Below are positions 63,085 to 64,000 of a stretch of 64,000 nt of DNA, piece by piece (positions within the stretch are counted from its first letter, which is position 1; each line of letters opens with the position of its first letter). Made by a program: the position numbers and the translations under genes. The notes beneath the pieces are model-generated. The model did not search any database. It saw only the letters and a program-made list of their open reading frames with translations, and had not been told where the DNA came from. Source of the stretch: JANQPX01 sp039197065 (lineage in GTDB: Bacteria > Pseudomonadota > Alphaproteobacteria > Geminicoccales > Geminicoccaceae); assembly GCA_039197065.1 (NCBI GenBank), contig JBCCUL010000040.1, positions 1 through 64,000 of the forward strand. Reading direction: 5' to 3'.

Positions 63085-63546
63085 ATGCGGCGTTTGATCA
63101 TGGTGGCGAAAGCCGGCGAATGGCCGGACAACGACGACGTCGACAGCGTGACCCTCGGCTTTGACGACCGGCATCGGCGTCGCCTTCGCCTGACGACGGA
63201 GGCAGGCGAAAATGTCCTCCTCGATCTGACCAAACCGCAGCCGCTGGATGATGGCGATGGTCTGGCGATCGAGAATGACGAGGGCTGGATCCGGATCAAG
63301 GCAGCGCCTGAGGATGTCCTTGAAGTCAAAGGGCAGGATCTCAACCACACCATTCGCCTCGCTTGGAACCTCGGCAGTCGTCATTTGCCAATCCAAATTC
63401 TAGGCGAGGGCCATCTCCGGCTTCGCTATGACCGCGTCATCGAAGAGATGCTGTCCAATCTCGGCGTCAGTGCCGCGCGTGAAAAGGCGCCTTTCGTTCC
63501 GGAGAGCAGCGCCAGCCACCGTCAGAGCAGGCGAAATCGGGGCTGA
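63085..63546 (+). CDS. ureE: Urease accessory protein UreE
   Basis: A 153-residue nickel chaperone from the ATG at 63085 (MRRLIMVAKAGEWP), preceded by AGAGGTG; the ATG at 63016 is in frame but adds non-family residues. The C-terminal domain has DLNHTIRLAWNLGSRHLPIQILGEGHLRLRYDRVIEEML, the UreE signature. Unlike many UreE proteins there is no His-rich tail; it ends SASHRQSRRNRG. No other urease gene is in the window, so this is an isolated accessory gene, or the remaining genes lie elsewhere. Confidence 0.93.
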   Translation: MRRLIMVAKAGEWPDNDDVDSVTLGFDDRHRRRLRLTTEAGENVLLDLTKPQPLDDGDGLAIENDEGWIRIKAAPEDVLEVKGQDLNHTIRLAWNLGSRHLPIQILGEGHLRLRYDRVIEEMLSNLGVSAAREKAPFVPESSASHRQSRRNRG

Positions 63547-63770
63547 AGCTTCGCTGAACCTTGACCGCCAGATTGGGTTTGCTCATTTCTCTCCTAGCGC
63601 CCGTTCTAGAGGTTATCGCGTAATTTCATCGCGTTGCGGTCCAGACTAGGTTAGGAGCAGGCGGCAGAGCGATGCAGCACATCGCTCAAGGTCGATGATG
63701 CGGCTCGCACGGCTTTTGCACATCCCCCGCGGGGCCTTGTCCCGTGAAGGTTCCTTCTCGCCTCCTTACT

Positions 63771-63826
63771 GCGTCGTCCCTTGCCATTAGCGCAACAAGC
63801 TCCTTGCAGTTGGTGAAGGACGACGC
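63771..63826. promoter_or_regulatory. Inverted repeat in the tag leader
   Basis: GCGTCGTCC at 63771-63779 and GGACGACGC at 63818-63826 are exact reverse complements with a 38-base loop. The right arm lies between the ribosome binding site and the ATG at 63828, so the folded RNA could occlude translation of tag. Confidence 0.45.
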
Positions 63827-63827
63827 C

Positions 63828-64000
63828 ATGACATCATCCAATAACCTTCAAAACGATCTCTTGGCGTATGCGGTGAGGAGATGGGACGTGCCGAAGAATG
63901 ACAAGACCCGCTGCAGCTGGTGCGGTGATGATCCGCTCTATGTCGCCTATCACGACGATGAATGGGGCGTGCCTGAGCGGGACGACCGCCGGCTGTTCGA
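63828..64000 (+). CDS. tag: DNA-3-methyladenine glycosylase I, 5' end
   Basis: The first 57 codons are present; the window end cuts the gene. After a 27-residue lead, the sequence is RCSWCGDDPLYVAYHDDEWG followed by VPERDDRRLF, which matches the start of Tag with its zinc ligands (Cys and His). Tag removes 3-methyladenine from alkylated DNA. The frame begins at ATG 63828, with GAAGGA before it. A start nearer the RCSWCG block is possible. Confidence 0.9.
   Translation, partial: MTSSNNLQNDLLAYAVRRWDVPKNDKTRCSWCGDDPLYVAYHDDEWGVPERDDRRLF

Overview
The window looks like a stretch of chromosome from an alphaproteobacterium, probably in the Hyphomicrobiales (Rhizobiales). The evidence is the high G+C content, the tight coupling of neighbouring genes (many ATGA/TGATG overlaps), an ArsR-methyltransferase regulator heading metF-metH, a short bacterial-type SAM decarboxylase, a DUF1127 protein and the split MlaA/MlaC genes. 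Species or genus cannot be fixed from the sequence alone. Most of the window is core metabolism; the only clear accessory patch is at about 5.9-9.3 kb.

Layout. 0.3-5.7 kb is a redox/stress cluster: AhpD-like protein, SDR, divergent LysR regulator, peroxiredoxin-like protein, membrane redoxin and exported metallo-beta-lactamase-fold hydrolase. 5.9-9.3 kb holds a small tyrosine integrase, terminase small and large subunits, tRNA-Lys(CTT) and a decayed IS66-type transposase, i.e. a phage remnant beside a tRNA gene. 9.5-12.2 kb has an acyltransferase-like protein and two nucleotidyltransferases that converge. 12.3-17.2 kb (minus strand) is a HAD, hyuA, hyuB, CMD-family operon. 17.4-24.7 kb mixes a MaoC dehydratase, a periplasmic peptidoglycan-binding protein, an SDR, TerC, a DUF898/M48-peptidase pair and an outer-membrane barrel. 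24.9-33.5 kb has a phosphodiesterase, an orphan ABC binding protein, a sugar epimerase, pyruvate carboxylase followed by aspartate dehydrogenase, and a cytochrome c.

33.5-45.5 kb carries GNAT proteins, a glutamate-synthase-like flavoprotein, speD, a LOG protein coupled to a beta-CASP nuclease-like hydrolase, a LysR/DUF1127 divergent pair, DinB, EttA and mlaA-mlaC. 45.6-51.1 kb is the methionine operon: regulator, metF, metH, with a clear promoter/operator. 51.2-56.2 kb is a divergent pair of large exported proteins, each with two TAXI-type solute-binding modules and no TRAP permease nearby; this is the strongest candidate for something undescribed. 56.3-64 kb contains msrB, a glutathione transferase, a large inverted repeat in a 477-base gap, a FAD amine oxidoreductase, agmatinase, dusA, a methyltransferase, a small secreted protein, ureE and the start of tag, cut by the window end.

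The genes link in several places: the regulator, metF and metH drive methionine regeneration and so SAM supply; speD and the agmatinase belong to polyamine synthesis; pyruvate carboxylase makes the oxaloacetate that aspartate dehydrogenase can aminate; mlaA and mlaC belong to outer-membrane lipid asymmetry maintenance.
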